From the NCBI RefSeq assembly GCF_018070325.1, contig NZ_JAGPXY010000026.1:1-64000 (forward strand): a stretch of DNA of 64,000 nt, written 5' to 3'. The position numbers and the translations under genes were made by a program. Positions 26,129-33,806 of this stretch are shown here, piece after piece (within the stretch, counting starts at the first letter, position 1; each line of letters begins with the position of its first letter). The DNA is from Micromonospora sp. H61. Lineage in GTDB: Bacteria > Actinomycetota > Actinomycetes > Mycobacteriales > Micromonosporaceae. Under the pieces are notes generated by a model. That model saw only the letters and a list, made by a program, of their open reading frames with translations. It did no database searches and was not told the origin of the DNA.

Positions 26129-27100
26129 TCAATCACGCCTCGACTGGTCCAGGGAGTCGCGGACGGCGGCGGAGAGCGAGACCGCCTCGGCCAGGTCGAC
26201 CGGTCGCACCACCCCGGCGGGCAGCGTGTCGGCTCGCCAGCCGGGGCCGGCGGCGAGCACCAGCAACGGGCGCCGGGGGGCGGCGAGCAGCGCGCTGAGT
26301 TGGGTCGGGTCGGCGGTGGCCCGGGTGTGCGACCAGAGCACCACGGCGGCCGGTCCGGTCCGGTTGACCGCCTCGACGAGGGCAGCCACCGGCACCCGGG
26401 CGCCGAGCATCCGGTAGCTGACACCGGCCTCCGCGAGAGCCGCCGCCAACGCCTCCAGCGGCAGGGTGTGCTGTTCCTCGTCGGCGCAGGAGAGCAGGAT
26501 CCGGGCCGGCCCGGTGGGGACGTTGGCCCGACTGGCCGCCGCGAGCGCCTCCGAGACGCAGCGGGACATCAGGTGTTCCACCTCGATCAGGCCGGCGGTG
26601 GCTGCGTGTCGTTCGCCGATACCGGCGAGCACCGGGCGCAGCAGGCCCTCCCAGGTGGCGACGACCCCGCCGGCGGCCAGGGCGTGCGCGATCGTCTCGC
26701 TGATCACCGCCGCGTCCAGTCGCATGGCGGCCCGGGCCAGGCCGCGGGCCGCCGGACCGGCACGGCCGACCGGGATGGAGCCGCCGCCGTCACGGCCGGT
26801 CGGGTGGATCCGGGCGGGAGCGACGGCGCCGGTGCCGTTGGGCATCGGGGCCGGTGCCTGGCGGGCCCAGCGGGCCGCCTCGGCGGGGCTCACCCCCTCG
26901 GCGGTGAGCCGTCGCATGATCTCGAGACGGGCCAGATCGGTGGGTGTGTACCGGCGGTGGTGACCGGGGACGTGTTCGCTGGGCCCGAGCCCGTAGCGCT
27001 GGTGCCAGGTGCGGAGGGTCGTCACCGCGACCCCCAACCGACGTGCGACAGCGCCCGCGCTCAGCGCCTCATCGACCACCCGACCGCTCCGCCGTGTCAT
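26129..27100 (-). CDS. MerR-type regulator with B12-binding domain (LitR/CarH-like)
   Basis: A 323-aa regulator. An N-terminal MerR winged helix (ALSAGAVARRLGVAVTTLRTWHQRYGL…HHRRYTPTDLARLEIM, 12-63) is followed by a helical cobalamin-cap domain (120-190) and a Rossmann B12-binding domain (200-310). His211 in DEEQHTLPLEAL matches the lower axial cobalamin ligand. In CarH the cap carries Trp-x9-Glu-His. Here Glu175-His176 are present but the Trp position is His165. Adjacent carotenoid and photolyase genes suggest light-dependent repression of these genes. The gene overlaps idi by 32 nt with ATG at 27100; a GTG a few codons later is an alternative. Confidence 0.88.
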   Translation of the reverse strand: MTRRSGRVVDEALSAGAVARRLGVAVTTLRTWHQRYGLGPSEHVPGHHRRYTPTDLARLEIMRRLTAEGVSPAEAARWARQAPAPMPNGTGAVAPARIHPTGRDGGGSIPVGRAGPAARGLARAAMRLDAAVISETIAHALAAGGVVATWEGLLRPVLAGIGERHAATAGLIEVEHLMSRCVSEALAAASRANVPTGPARILLSCADEEQHTLPLEALAAALAEAGVSYRMLGARVPVAALVEAVNRTGPAAVVLWSHTRATADPTQLSALLAAPRRPLLVLAAGPGWRADTLPAGVVRPVDLAEAVSLSAAVRDSLDQSRRD

Positions 27101-27689
27101 CCGCCGACGATCCGGGCGGCGTCATGGCCGGGCCGGTTGCGCCCGACCGGGACTCCGCGGGGCGTAGCAAGCGGTTCACCACCCCGCCCAGCCAGGGCGC
27201 GTACGACCGGGGATCGATCTTCAACTCGGCCTCCAGCGCGGCGGGGTCGGCCCACCGCAGCTCAGCCACCTCGTCCGGGTCGGGCAGTAGCGGAGCGTGG
27301 GGCAGGAACTCGCCTCGCAGTACGTGGTCGTACTCGAACTCGACCCGACCGGTCGCCGGGTCCTCGGCGTAGTAGACGTAGATGCCGACCTCGGTCAGCT
27401 CGACCGGGCCCGCGCCCAGCTCCTCGCTCAGCCGTCGGTTGGCCGCCTCGGCGAGCGACTCGCCAGGCTGGGGGTGGCCGCAGCAGGAGTTGGCCCAGCG
27501 CAGCGGGAACCGGGTCTTCACGGCGGCTCGGCGCTGGAGCAGCACCTGGCCGTCCGGGTCCACCAGCAACACCGAGAAGGCCCGGTGCAGCTGCCCCGGT
27601 GGTTGGTGCGCGGCCGCGACGGTCGTCTCGCCGTGGGCAGTGCCGGCCTCGTCGACGAGCTCGACGAGGTGCTTCTCACGACTGCTCAT
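27069..27689 (-). CDS. idi: isopentenyl-diphosphate delta-isomerase, type 1
   Basis: A 206-aa Nudix-fold isomerase that interconverts IPP and DMAPP, feeding the carotenoid genes beside it. Visible motifs are RAFSVLLVDPDGQVLLQRRA, WANSCCGHPQPGES (active Cys70, metal-ligand His72), the Nudix-like RRLSEELG and FEYDHVLRG (catalytic Glu). The C-terminal 30 residues are a polar tail. ATG at 27689 with GGGGAAGG. It overlaps crtI by 4 nt (ATGA), so crtI, idi and the regulator are probably co-transcribed. Confidence 0.95.
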   Translation of the reverse strand: MSSREKHLVELVDEAGTAHGETTVAAAHQPPGQLHRAFSVLLVDPDGQVLLQRRAAVKTRFPLRWANSCCGHPQPGESLAEAANRRLSEELGAGPVELTEVGIYVYYAEDPATGRVEFEYDHVLRGEFLPHAPLLPDPDEVAELRWADPAALEAELKIDPRSYAPWLGGVVNRLLRPAESRSGATGPAMTPPGSSADDTAERSGGR

Positions 27690-29167
27690 CGGCCTTCCCC
27701 GGTGATCCGGCCGGCGGCGAGCTTGCCGGAGATGAGCACCATCGGTACGCCGACGCCGGGTTGGGTCCCGGAGCCGACGAAGACCACGTTCGGCAGGTCG
27801 CGGTGCAGGTTGGACGGGCGGAACGGGCCGGTCTGGAAGAGGGTGTGCGCGGCGGCGAACGGGGTGCCGGCGGCCATCCCCTGCTCCTCCCACTCGGCGG
27901 GGGTGATCGCCCGGAGCACCTCGACCCCGGCGCCGAAGCCGACGTAGCCGCGCTCCTCCAGGGTGCCGATCAGCTGGTCGGTGTAGCGCTGGGTCAGGTC
28001 ACCGCGCCACTCGAACGGCGCCCGGTGCAGGTTGGGCACCGGGGCGAGCACGTAGTAGGTGTGTCGGTCCGGCGGGGCCACCGCGGGGTCGGTCCGGCTC
28101 GGGTTGGTCACCAGCAGCGACGGATCGGTCATCAGCTCACCCCGTCGGATGACCTCATCGAAGGTGCCCTTCCACGCGCGTCCGAAATGGATGTTGTGAT
28201 GGGCGATCTTCGCATAGGCCTGTCGGGAGCCGACGTGCAGAACGACGCAGGACGGCGAGTAGGTGAGCCGGCGCTGCGGCGCGGCGGGGAGCAGGTCCCG
28301 GTAGGCGACCGGCAGGTCGGGGTTGAGCACCACCACGTCCGCCGGCACCAGGTCGCCGTCGGCGGTGAGCACGCCGGTGGCGCGGCCGTTCACGGTCTCC
28401 ACCCGGGTCACGGTGGTGTCGTACCGGATCTGCACGCCGTGCTTCTCGGCCGCGCCGGCCATCGCCCTGGAGACCGCGTGGATGCCGCCGCGTGGGAAGT
28501 AGACCCCGGCCACCGAGTCGAGGTACGCGATGACCGCGTAGATGGCCAGCGCGTCGTGCGGCGCGAGGCCGGCGTACATCGCCTGGAAGGAGAAGATCCG
28601 CTGGGTACGCGGGTCCCGGAAGAACTGGTTGATCTTCGTTTGGAGGCGTCGGAAGGCCCCGCCGCTGAGCAGCTTGAGCAGGTTGCCGGTGATCAGGTCG
28701 GTGGGCGCGTCCAAGTTGCGCTCGATGAAGTCGGTGCGCTCCAGCCGCCACAGCTCCCGCGCGTACTCGACGAACCGAAGGTAGCCGTCGGCCTCCCGAG
28801 GCCCGCAGACCCGGGAGATCTCGGCCGCCATCCGGGTGGTGTCGGTGAGCACGTCGAGGGTCGAGCCGTCCGGGTAGTACGCCCGGTAGGCGGGGTCGAG
28901 CGGGGTCAGGTCCAGCCAGTCGTGCAGCTCCTCGCCGACCGCGCCGAGCGCCTCGGCGATCAGGTCGGGCATGGTGAGCACTGTCGGGCCGGTGTCGAAC
29001 TCGTAGCCGTCCACGCCGAGGCGTCCGGCCCGCCCGCCGGGCACCGGCTCGCGCTCCAGCACCGTCACCTGTCGACCGCTACCGGCCAGGTGCAACGCGC
29101 AGGCGAGCCCGCCCAGCCCGGCCCCGACGACCACCACCCGGTCCGTCCGTCCTGTCACCGTCCGCAC
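27686..29167 (-). CDS. crtI: phytoene desaturase (CrtI family)
   Basis: A 493-aa FAD-dependent desaturase converting phytoene to lycopene or related polyenes, membrane-associated. The N-terminal dinucleotide fold VVVVGAGLGGLACALHLAGSG with LEREPVPGGRAGR, the YEFDTGPTVLTMPDLI substrate block, and the C-terminal NVVFVGSGTQPGVGVPMVLISGKLAA signature are typical. The length is normal. GTG at 29167 with GGAGGTGGT. It lies 28 bp after crtE and overlaps idi by 4 nt. Confidence 0.95.
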   Translation of the reverse strand: MRTVTGRTDRVVVVGAGLGGLACALHLAGSGRQVTVLEREPVPGGRAGRLGVDGYEFDTGPTVLTMPDLIAEALGAVGEELHDWLDLTPLDPAYRAYYPDGSTLDVLTDTTRMAAEISRVCGPREADGYLRFVEYARELWRLERTDFIERNLDAPTDLITGNLLKLLSGGAFRRLQTKINQFFRDPRTQRIFSFQAMYAGLAPHDALAIYAVIAYLDSVAGVYFPRGGIHAVSRAMAGAAEKHGVQIRYDTTVTRVETVNGRATGVLTADGDLVPADVVVLNPDLPVAYRDLLPAAPQRRLTYSPSCVVLHVGSRQAYAKIAHHNIHFGRAWKGTFDEVIRRGELMTDPSLLVTNPSRTDPAVAPPDRHTYYVLAPVPNLHRAPFEWRGDLTQRYTDQLIGTLEERGYVGFGAGVEVLRAITPAEWEEQGMAAGTPFAAAHTLFQTGPFRPSNLHRDLPNVVFVGSGTQPGVGVPMVLISGKLAAGRITGEGR

Positions 29168-29195
29168 GTGACCACCTCCTCGCTCAAGTCGCTCT

Positions 29196-30338
29196 TCAGG
29201 CCCGCCGGTTGGCAGCGGCGGTGGCCAGCCCGGTCAACGCGGTCCGCGCCGTCTGGTCCACGGGCGCGGCGTCGAGCGCGGCCAGCGCGTCGCTGACCCG
29301 CTCGGCGATCATCTGCTCCACCCGGGTCACCGCGCCGGTCTCGGCGACCAGTTCGGCGAGCGTGTCGACCGATCCGTCGGCGGCCCGCTCCAACGCCGTG
29401 AGCTGTGCCGGCGTGGCCAGCTCACGGGCCAGCATGAGCAGCGTGGTCGGCTTGCCGGTGCGGAGGTCGTCCCCGGCCGGCTTGCCGGTCGCCGCCGGGT
29501 CGCCGTAGACGCCGAGCAGGTCGTCGCGGAGCTGGAACGCTTCGCCGACAGCCAGGCCGTAGCGGGTGTACGCGGAGACCAGCGGGTCGTCGGCGGGCAC
29601 CCCGGCCAGGCAGGCGCCGAAGAGCAGTGGTCGCTGGACGGTGTAGCTGGCGGTCTTGTAGCGGGCCACCCGTAATGCCCGGTCGACCGACCAGCTCTCC
29701 GGGTCGTTCTCGCCGAGCACGTCCAGATACTGCCCGGCGACCGTCTCGACCCGCATCTGGTCGTAGCAGCGGCGCACCTCGAAGAGTCGCGTCGACGGCA
29801 CCGAGGCGTGGGAAAGCAACTGGTCGGCCCAGACCATGCAGAGGTCGCCGATGAGCACGGCGACGGCCTCCCCGAACCGGCCGGGATCACCTCGGTGGCC
29901 GGCGGCGACGTGCTGTTCGGCGAGCGCGACGTGCGCGGTGGGCCGGCCGCGGCGGGTGGTGGACGCGTCCATCACGTCGTCGTGCACCAGCGCGAAGGTG
30001 TGCAGCAACTCCAGCGCGGCCAGCGCGGGCAGCACGGGTGGTAGCGGCGCGGTGCCACCGACGGCCCCGCGCCACCCCCAGTAGGCGAACGTGGAGCGGA
30101 TCCGCTTGCCGCCGGTCAGGACGGCCTCCCGCGCGGTGGCGGCGAAGCTGCCCATCGACGAGTCGATGTCGTTGAGGGTGTCGACCTCGGCGGTGAGGAA
30201 GGCGTCCAGGGTCTCGTCGACAGCCGTGACCAGATCGTGGGTATAAGCAGCCAGAACGGCGCGGACCGGATCGTCCCCGTCCCCCGGCCCTGTCGGCGCC
30301 ACGCGGGTCACGTTGCCCGCAACTGCGTCGTTGGCCAT
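29196..30338 (-). CDS. crtE: polyprenyl diphosphate synthase (GGPP synthase, CrtE-like)
   Basis: A 380-aa trans-isoprenyl diphosphate synthase that builds the C20 precursor of phytoene. The first Asp-rich motif is LVHDDVMD (Asp120, Asp121, Asp124) followed by RRGRPT, and the second is QLRDDLLGVYGD. GGKRIRS (77-82) is the IPP-binding basic patch. A 30-residue polar N-terminal extension is present. ATG at 30338. It is divergent from crtB with a 65-bp shared promoter region containing a 16-bp palindrome. Confidence 0.92.
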   Translation of the reverse strand: MANDAVAGNVTRVAPTGPGDGDDPVRAVLAAYTHDLVTAVDETLDAFLTAEVDTLNDIDSSMGSFAATAREAVLTGGKRIRSTFAYWGWRGAVGGTAPLPPVLPALAALELLHTFALVHDDVMDASTTRRGRPTAHVALAEQHVAAGHRGDPGRFGEAVAVLIGDLCMVWADQLLSHASVPSTRLFEVRRCYDQMRVETVAGQYLDVLGENDPESWSVDRALRVARYKTASYTVQRPLLFGACLAGVPADDPLVSAYTRYGLAVGEAFQLRDDLLGVYGDPAATGKPAGDDLRTGKPTTLLMLARELATPAQLTALERAADGSVDTLAELVAETGAVTRVEQMIAERVSDALAALDAAPVDQTARTALTGLATAAANRRA

Positions 30339-30347
30339 GCGGCTGAG

Positions 30348-30363
30348 CGTACCCTAGGGTACG
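30348..30363. promoter_or_regulatory. 16-bp palindrome in the crtE-crtB divergent promoter
   Basis: CGTACCCTAGGGTACG is a perfect 16-bp palindrome midway between the two starts. On the plus strand TTGGCC (30331-30336), an 18-bp spacer and TAGGGT (30355-30360) make a plausible crtB promoter. By symmetry TAGGGT also reads on the minus strand toward crtE. A protein bound here would cover both -10 elements. The MerR-B12 regulator is the natural candidate, by inference. Confidence 0.6.
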
Positions 30364-30403
30364 AGTTGCGTCGATTGGTGCGTCGAAAAATGGAGGAGGG
30401 CCG

Positions 30404-31327
30404 GTGGAAACTGATCTCACCGCTGCCTATGACCGGTGCCGTGAGCTGCACAAACGCCACGGCCGCACCTACTATCTCGCCACCCGCCTGCTCCCCGCTT
30501 GGAAACGACGACATGTGCACGCCCTCTACGGGTTCACGCGGTACGCGGACGAGATCGTCGACCGCACCGAGGACCTGCCGCCGGCCGAGCGGGCCGCCCT
30601 GCTGGACCACTGGGCCAGCCAGTTCGTGGCCGGTCTGCACGGTGCGCCGGTCGACGACCCACTGTTGCCGGCAGTGCTGCACACGATCGCCGTCTTCGAT
30701 CTCGACCGGGACGACTTTGCGTCGTTTCTGAAGAGCATGGCGATGGACCTGACCGTCACCGCGTACCCGACCTACGACCACCTGCTCGACTACATGGAGG
30801 GCTCGGCGGCGGTCATCGGCACCATGATGCTCCCGATCCTGGGCACCTCCGACCCGGTGGCGGCCCGGGAGCCGGCCCGACAACTCGGCTTCGCCTTCCA
30901 GCTCACCAACTTCATCCGGGACGTCGCCGAGGACCTCGACCGGGGCCGCACCTACCTGCCGGACGAGGACATGGCGAAGTTCGGGGTCACCCGCGAGGAG
31001 TTGGTCGAGGCCCGCGCCCGGGGCCGCGTCACAGCCCGGATCCGCGAGCTGATCGAGTACGAGGTGACCCGCGCCCAGGCGCACTACGGCGCCGCAGCAC
31101 CAGGCATCACCATGCTGGCGCCCGCCTCGCAGGCCTGCATGCGCACCGCGTACGCCCTCTACGGCGGCATCCTCGACGAGGTGGCCGCGCAGGACTACGA
31201 CGTCTTCGTCCGGCGGGCCCTGGTGCCGCAGCGGCGACGGATGGCGGTGGCCGCGCGGGCCCTGCTCAGCCCGACCGGTACCCCGGTCGTCATCCCCGGG
31301 CCGACCATCCAGCCGGAGAGCCGGTGA
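30404..31327 (+). CDS. crtB: phytoene synthase
   Basis: A 307-aa squalene/phytoene synthase family enzyme condensing two GGPP. The first Asp motif is RYADEIVDRTED (Asp49, Asp53), with the second in FQLTNFIRDVAEDLDRGRTYLP. YLATRLLPAWKRRHVHALYGF matches the N-terminal block. GTG at 30404 with GGAGGAGGG. Its stop overlaps the photolyase start by 4 nt. Together with crtE, crtI and idi it makes a lycopene-type pathway. No cyclase, hydroxylase or ketolase is present in the window. Confidence 0.94.
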   Translation: METDLTAAYDRCRELHKRHGRTYYLATRLLPAWKRRHVHALYGFTRYADEIVDRTEDLPPAERAALLDHWASQFVAGLHGAPVDDPLLPAVLHTIAVFDLDRDDFASFLKSMAMDLTVTAYPTYDHLLDYMEGSAAVIGTMMLPILGTSDPVAAREPARQLGFAFQLTNFIRDVAEDLDRGRTYLPDEDMAKFGVTREELVEARARGRVTARIRELIEYEVTRAQAHYGAAAPGITMLAPASQACMRTAYALYGGILDEVAAQDYDVFVRRALVPQRRRMAVAARALLSPTGTPVVIPGPTIQPESR

Positions 31328-32649
31328 CCGCGAGCACGGCGATCGTGCTCCTCACCCGCGACCTGCGGGTGCATGACCACCCGGCGCTGGCCACCACCTG
31401 TGCGGCCTTCGACCAGGTGGTGCCGCTGTACGTGCTCGACCCGGCGCTGGCCGACCTCTCCGCCAACCGCACCCGCTTCCTGCACCAGGCCCTCGCCGAC
31501 CTGCGCGACCAACTCCGTGAGCGTGGTGGCGACCTGGTGGTCCGGCACGGCGACCCGGCGGCCGAGACGATCCGGCTGGCCGGCGAGATCGGGGCCACCG
31601 CCGTCGCGCTGTCGGCCGACGTCAGCCACTACGCCGTCCGTCGGGAGCGGCGACTACGCGCCGAGTGCGAGCGGCACCGGCTGCACCTGCGACTGTTTCC
31701 CGGGTTGACAGTGGTCGAGCCGGGCGCGTTGCGGCCCGGTGGCGGCGGCGACCACTACCGGGTGTTCAGCCCGTACCACAGGGCCTGGGCGGCGAACCGG
31801 TGGCGCGAGGAGTTGGCCGCGCCGCGCCGGATCGCGCTGCCCGATCGGGTACGCGTGGGTCGGCTGCCGGCGCTGCCGGCCGGCGACTCACCCGACGCGG
31901 CCAGCGGTGGTGAGCGGATCGCCCGGCAGCGGCTCACCGACTGGCTGCCCGACCTGACCCGGTACGGCGATCAGCACGACGACATGGCCGGCGACGACAC
32001 GTCCCGGCTCAGCCCGTACCTGCGCTTCGGCTGCGTTTCGCCGCTGGCGGTGGCGAACCGCGCCGGCGACCGGTCCGGCCCGTTCGTCAGGCAGCTCTGC
32101 TGGCGGGACTTCTACTACCAGGTCACCGCAGCCTTCCCGGAGATCTCGACAACGGCGTACCGGCGGGGCGCCACCGAGCAGTGGCGCTACGACGACGACG
32201 CCTTGGCGGCCTGGACCGAGGGACGCACCGGAATGCCGATCGTCGACGCCGGGATGCGGCAGATGCTGGCACAGGGCTGGATGCACAACCGGGCCCGGCT
32301 GATCACCGCCGGCTACCTGACCAAACACCTCGGGCAGGACTGGCGGTCCGGAGTGGCGGTGTTCTTCCGCTGGCTGCTCGACGGGGACGTGGCGAACAAC
32401 TCCGGCAACTGGCAGTGGGTCGCCGGCACCGGCAACGACACGAAGCCCTACCGGGGGTTCAACCCGGTCCGGCAGGCCGAACGGTACGACCCGGACGGCG
32501 ACTACGTGCGTCGGTGGGTGCCGGAGCTGGCGGGGGTGCAGGGCAAGGCCATCCACCAACCGTGGCGGCTGCCCGAGGCCCTGCGCCAGACGCTCGACTA
32601 CCCACCGCCCCTCTCGGTACCGGGCACCGACCCCGTCTGGCTGCGCTGA
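31324..32649 (+). CDS. phr: deoxyribodipyrimidine photolyase
   Basis: A 441-aa photolyase/cryptochrome family flavoprotein that repairs cyclobutane dimers with blue light. The N-terminal antenna domain is TAIVLLTRDLRVHDHPAL…LYVLDPAL, and the C-terminal FAD domain has LSPYLRFGCVSP, LCWRDFYYQV, MPIVDAGMRQMLAQGWMHNRARLI and NNSGNWQWVAGTGNDTKPYRGFNP. The length is normal for CPD class I photolyases. GTG at 31324 overlaps crtB by 4 nt, linking light protection by pigment and DNA repair in one transcript. Confidence 0.95.
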   Translation: MTASTAIVLLTRDLRVHDHPALATTCAAFDQVVPLYVLDPALADLSANRTRFLHQALADLRDQLRERGGDLVVRHGDPAAETIRLAGEIGATAVALSADVSHYAVRRERRLRAECERHRLHLRLFPGLTVVEPGALRPGGGGDHYRVFSPYHRAWAANRWREELAAPRRIALPDRVRVGRLPALPAGDSPDAASGGERIARQRLTDWLPDLTRYGDQHDDMAGDDTSRLSPYLRFGCVSPLAVANRAGDRSGPFVRQLCWRDFYYQVTAAFPEISTTAYRRGATEQWRYDDDALAAWTEGRTGMPIVDAGMRQMLAQGWMHNRARLITAGYLTKHLGQDWRSGVAVFFRWLLDGDVANNSGNWQWVAGTGNDTKPYRGFNPVRQAERYDPDGDYVRRWVPELAGVQGKAIHQPWRLPEALRQTLDYPPPLSVPGTDPVWLR

Positions 32650-33726
32650 TCAGAGCACCGAGTGCAACGCCTCGACCAGTTCGTCCACCCGGTCGTGCTC
32701 GGCGAGGTGCGCAGTGGCGTACGCGAAGATGTAGCCGCGCTCGGGGTCGGCCCACGCGCTGCTGCCGCCGATGCCACCCATGCCCCAGCTGCCGTCCGGC
32801 TCCCACTGCATGCCCAGGGTCCAGTGGGCGTCGCGGTCCAGCACCAGGTCCGGCCCGTCGTACTGGACCCGGATCGCCTCCGCCACCAGCTCCGGGCTGA
32901 ACAGCCGAACCCCGTCCAGGACACCACCGGCCAGGAGGCCGGCGTAGAGCCGGGCCAGGCTGGACGCTGTGGCGTGCAGGTTGACCGCTGGCACCTCCGC
33001 GCCCCGCCACATCGGGCTGTTCAGCACGGCCAGGTCCAGCCCGCCGGCCGGGTTGCCCATCGCCCGCGCCCGTGGCGAGCCGGGCTCGCCGAGCATTCGG
33101 GTCGGCCACTGCGGGTCGCCGTACCGCAGGTCCGCGCACCGCAACTGGTCCGCCTCGGTCAACCCGAAGCCGAGGTCGAGTTGCCACCGGTCGGCGATCT
33201 CCTCGGCCAGGAACCGGCCCACCGACCGTCCGTCGACGCGGCGGACCAGCTCGCCCACCAGGTGCCCGTACGTCCAGGCGTGTTCCCCGGCGACCGAGCC
33301 CGGCGACCACTCGGGGTCGGCGGCGGCCAGGTCGCCGATGAGCAGCGCCCAGTCGGCGATCGCGGCGGCCGGTCGCGGCACCGGAAAGGCCGGCAGTCCG
33401 GCGGTGTGCGACAACACCTGACGCACTGTGGCGGGAGTGCGGAACTCCGGCCAGTACCGGTCCACGGGTGCGTCGAGATCGACGGTTCCCCGGTCGACGA
33501 GCAGCAACAGGCAGAGCGCTGCCACCGGCTTGCCGACCGAGTAGACGTTCACCAGCGTGTCCGGCAGCCACGGCTCGCCGCCCGGCCCGTGGCCGCGGCG
33601 GGAGCCGCCGGTCAGGTCCACGGCCGGCTGCCCGTCGTACCAGATGGTCACTGCGGCGCCGGTTTCCCGACCGGAGGCGAGCAGGTCGTGGAAGCAGTCC
33701 CGGACCGGAGCGAAGCGTGCGTGCAT
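32650..33726 (-). CDS. serine hydrolase (class C beta-lactamase/esterase family)
   Basis: A 358-aa cytoplasmic serine hydrolase of the beta-lactamase-related group. The nucleophile motif SxxK is Ser63-Val-Gly-Lys66 (VYSVGKPVAA), and the Tyr motif is AWTYGHLVGEL. The third-motif region is near GIGGSSAWADPERGYIFAY, with the usual Lys/His-Thr-Gly replaced by a Gly-rich stretch. DATVRQVLSHTAGLP-type blocks are typical of EstB/LACTB-like proteins. There is no signal peptide. ATG at 33726. It is convergent with the photolyase, with stop codons directly abutting. Substrate unknown. Confidence 0.88.
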   Translation of the reverse strand: MHARFAPVRDCFHDLLASGRETGAAVTIWYDGQPAVDLTGGSRRGHGPGGEPWLPDTLVNVYSVGKPVAALCLLLLVDRGTVDLDAPVDRYWPEFRTPATVRQVLSHTAGLPAFPVPRPAAAIADWALLIGDLAAADPEWSPGSVAGEHAWTYGHLVGELVRRVDGRSVGRFLAEEIADRWQLDLGFGLTEADQLRCADLRYGDPQWPTRMLGEPGSPRARAMGNPAGGLDLAVLNSPMWRGAEVPAVNLHATASSLARLYAGLLAGGVLDGVRLFSPELVAEAIRVQYDGPDLVLDRDAHWTLGMQWEPDGSWGMGGIGGSSAWADPERGYIFAYATAHLAEHDRVDELVEALHSVL

Positions 33727-33806
33727 CCGGCCACGGTAGGCGTCCGGGTCGGTGCGCGCGCCGACTTTTCCGCCGACCCCGGTGGTTGGGGTGGTGTCGC
33801 TGGGGG

